DNA of 64,000 bases, taken from the NCBI RefSeq assembly GCF_009936275.1, contig NZ_AP019797.1, positions 3,021,890 to 3,085,889 on the forward strand, read 5' to 3'. The translations under genes and the position numbers were made by a program. Below, one piece after another: positions 63,359-64,000 of this stretch (position 1 is the first letter of the stretch; every line of letters begins with the position of its first letter). Under the pieces are notes generated by a model that made no database searches, was not told the origin of the DNA, and saw only the letters and a program-made list of their open reading frames with translations. This stretch comes from Rhodothermus marinus. Lineage in GTDB: Bacteria; Bacteroidota; Rhodothermia; Rhodothermales; Rhodothermaceae.

Positions 63359-64000
63359 TCAGGCGGTGCCGCTCACTTCCATCAGGGCGCGGCCTACCCG
63401 GAGCAGCGTGGCCTCGTCGAAGTGGCGGCCCAGGAGCTGCGCCCCCACCGGAAAGCCGCTCGAATGCGTGCCCACCGGCACGACCAGTCCCGGAATGCCG
63501 GCCAGGTTGGCCGTCACCGTGTAAACGTCGCTCAAGTACATTTCAAGCGGGTCCGAAAGCTTGCTGCCCAGCGGAAAGGGCGGCGTGGGCGAGGCCGGCG
63601 TGAGCAGCACGTCCACCTGCTCGAAGGCGCGGTCGAAGTCCTGGCGGATCAGTCGCCGCACGCGCTGGGCCTTGGCGTAGTAGGCTTCGTAGTAGCCGGC
63701 CGAGAGCACGTAGGTGCCCAGCATGATGCGGCGCTTGACCTCGGTGCCGAAGCCCTCGCTCCGCGAGCGCACGTAGAGCCGGTAGATCACCGAGTCGTCG
63801 CTGTCGCTTTCGGCCAGCTCGCGCCGGATCTGCTGCACGTCGGCCCGGTAGCCGTAGCGGATACCGTCGTAGCGGGCCAGGTTGCTCGACGCCTCGGCCG
63901 TGGCCAGGATGTAGTAGGTGGCAATGCCGTACTCCGTATGGGGCAGCGACACTTCCTGCACCACGGCACCGACCGCTTCGAGCTGCGCCGCCCGCTCTTC
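63359..64000 (-). CDS. gatA: Glutamyl-tRNA(Gln) amidotransferase subunit A, C-terminal part
   Basis: The frame runs off the right edge of the window; 213 codons are visible. The C-terminal amidase-family features are clear: [56 protein letters not shown] and [13 protein letters not shown]. The Ser-Ser-Lys catalytic region lies outside the window. With GatB and GatC it converts Glu-tRNA(Gln) to Gln-tRNA(Gln). Confidence 0.93.
   Translation of the reverse strand, partial: EERAAQLEAVGAVVQEVSLPHTEYGIATYYILATAEASSNLARYDGIRYGYRADVQQIRRELAESDSDDSVIYRLYVRSRSEGFGTEVKRRIMLGTYVLSAGYYEAYYAKAQRVRRLIRQDFDRAFEQVDVLLTPASPTPPFPLGSKLSDPLEMYLSDVYTVTANLAGIPGLVVPVGTHSSGFPVGAQLLGRHFDEATLLRVGRALMEVSGTA

Overview
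The window looks like chromosome of a GC-rich, probably thermophilic member of the Bacteroidota/Rhodothermota group, most like Rhodothermus. This is an inference from the genes seen: TonB-dependent receptors with CarboxypepD-like N-terminal domains, a secreted β-helix protein ending in a type IX (Por) secretion sorting domain, a bacillithiol-type reductase, DUF4861, and very tight gene packing with many 4-base overlaps. No rRNA, tRNA, CRISPR array, prophage or transposase gene was seen.

Layout. 1-8.8 kb: a leftward operon (TonB receptor, FabG-like reductase, atypical KAS III-like enzyme, Na+/solute symporter, acyl-CoA ligase, secreted α/β hydrolase) behind a GbsR-like regulator. The same 20-bp dyad lies upstream of both the receptor and the regulator. 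8.9-21.4 kb: a rightward copper/heavy-metal cluster (MerR-type regulator with a perfect palindrome, CopA ATPase, membrane-anchored HMA protein, Cys-rich repeat protein, TolC/CusB/CusA-type tripartite pump, outer-membrane barrel, PepSY protein). The end of the adaptor gene and all of the pump gene have a base composition unlike the rest. 21.4-26.7 kb: VapBC, an MFS transporter with TenA, and a CmtR-like ArsR repressor with a P1B ATPase that has CSC in place of CPC. 26.8-30.1 kb: clpB with a strong terminator, then a small secreted His-rich protein. 30.1-39.8 kb: a leftward pectin-utilisation locus (TonB receptor, β-helix protein, GH105 hydrolase, DUF4861-pectinesterase fusion, esterase-like hydrolase).

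40.2-47.9 kb: a DUF7009 protein with mobA, a Clp1/Grc3-like polynucleotide kinase next to an ABC-class ATPase of the PF09818/MRB1590 type, glyS, a BP74-like lipoprotein, radC and a short rho. 48.1-57.9 kb: an α/β hydrolase, a UPF0175/PIN toxin-antitoxin pair, a membrane-anchored Mur ligase, a YdjC-type deacetylase, rnhB, aroK, a zinc-ribbon/HEAT protein, truA, a kelch-type lipoprotein and arginine deiminase. 57.9-64 kb: two nucleotidyltransferase/HEPN modules and a decayed RHH/PIN cassette that sits between two copies of the first 35 bp of tadA, then ypdA, engB, sucD and the 3' part of gatA.

Most worth a second look: the Clp1-like kinase/ABC-ATPase pair (possible RNA repair or processing); the KAS III homologue lacking its His and Asn catalytic residues; the mosaic metal-efflux pump; the 35-bp tadA duplication flanking a toxin-antitoxin cassette; the in-frame 66-bp duplication at the start of the CSC ATPase; and an inverted pair of about 185-bp structured repeats 10 kb apart.
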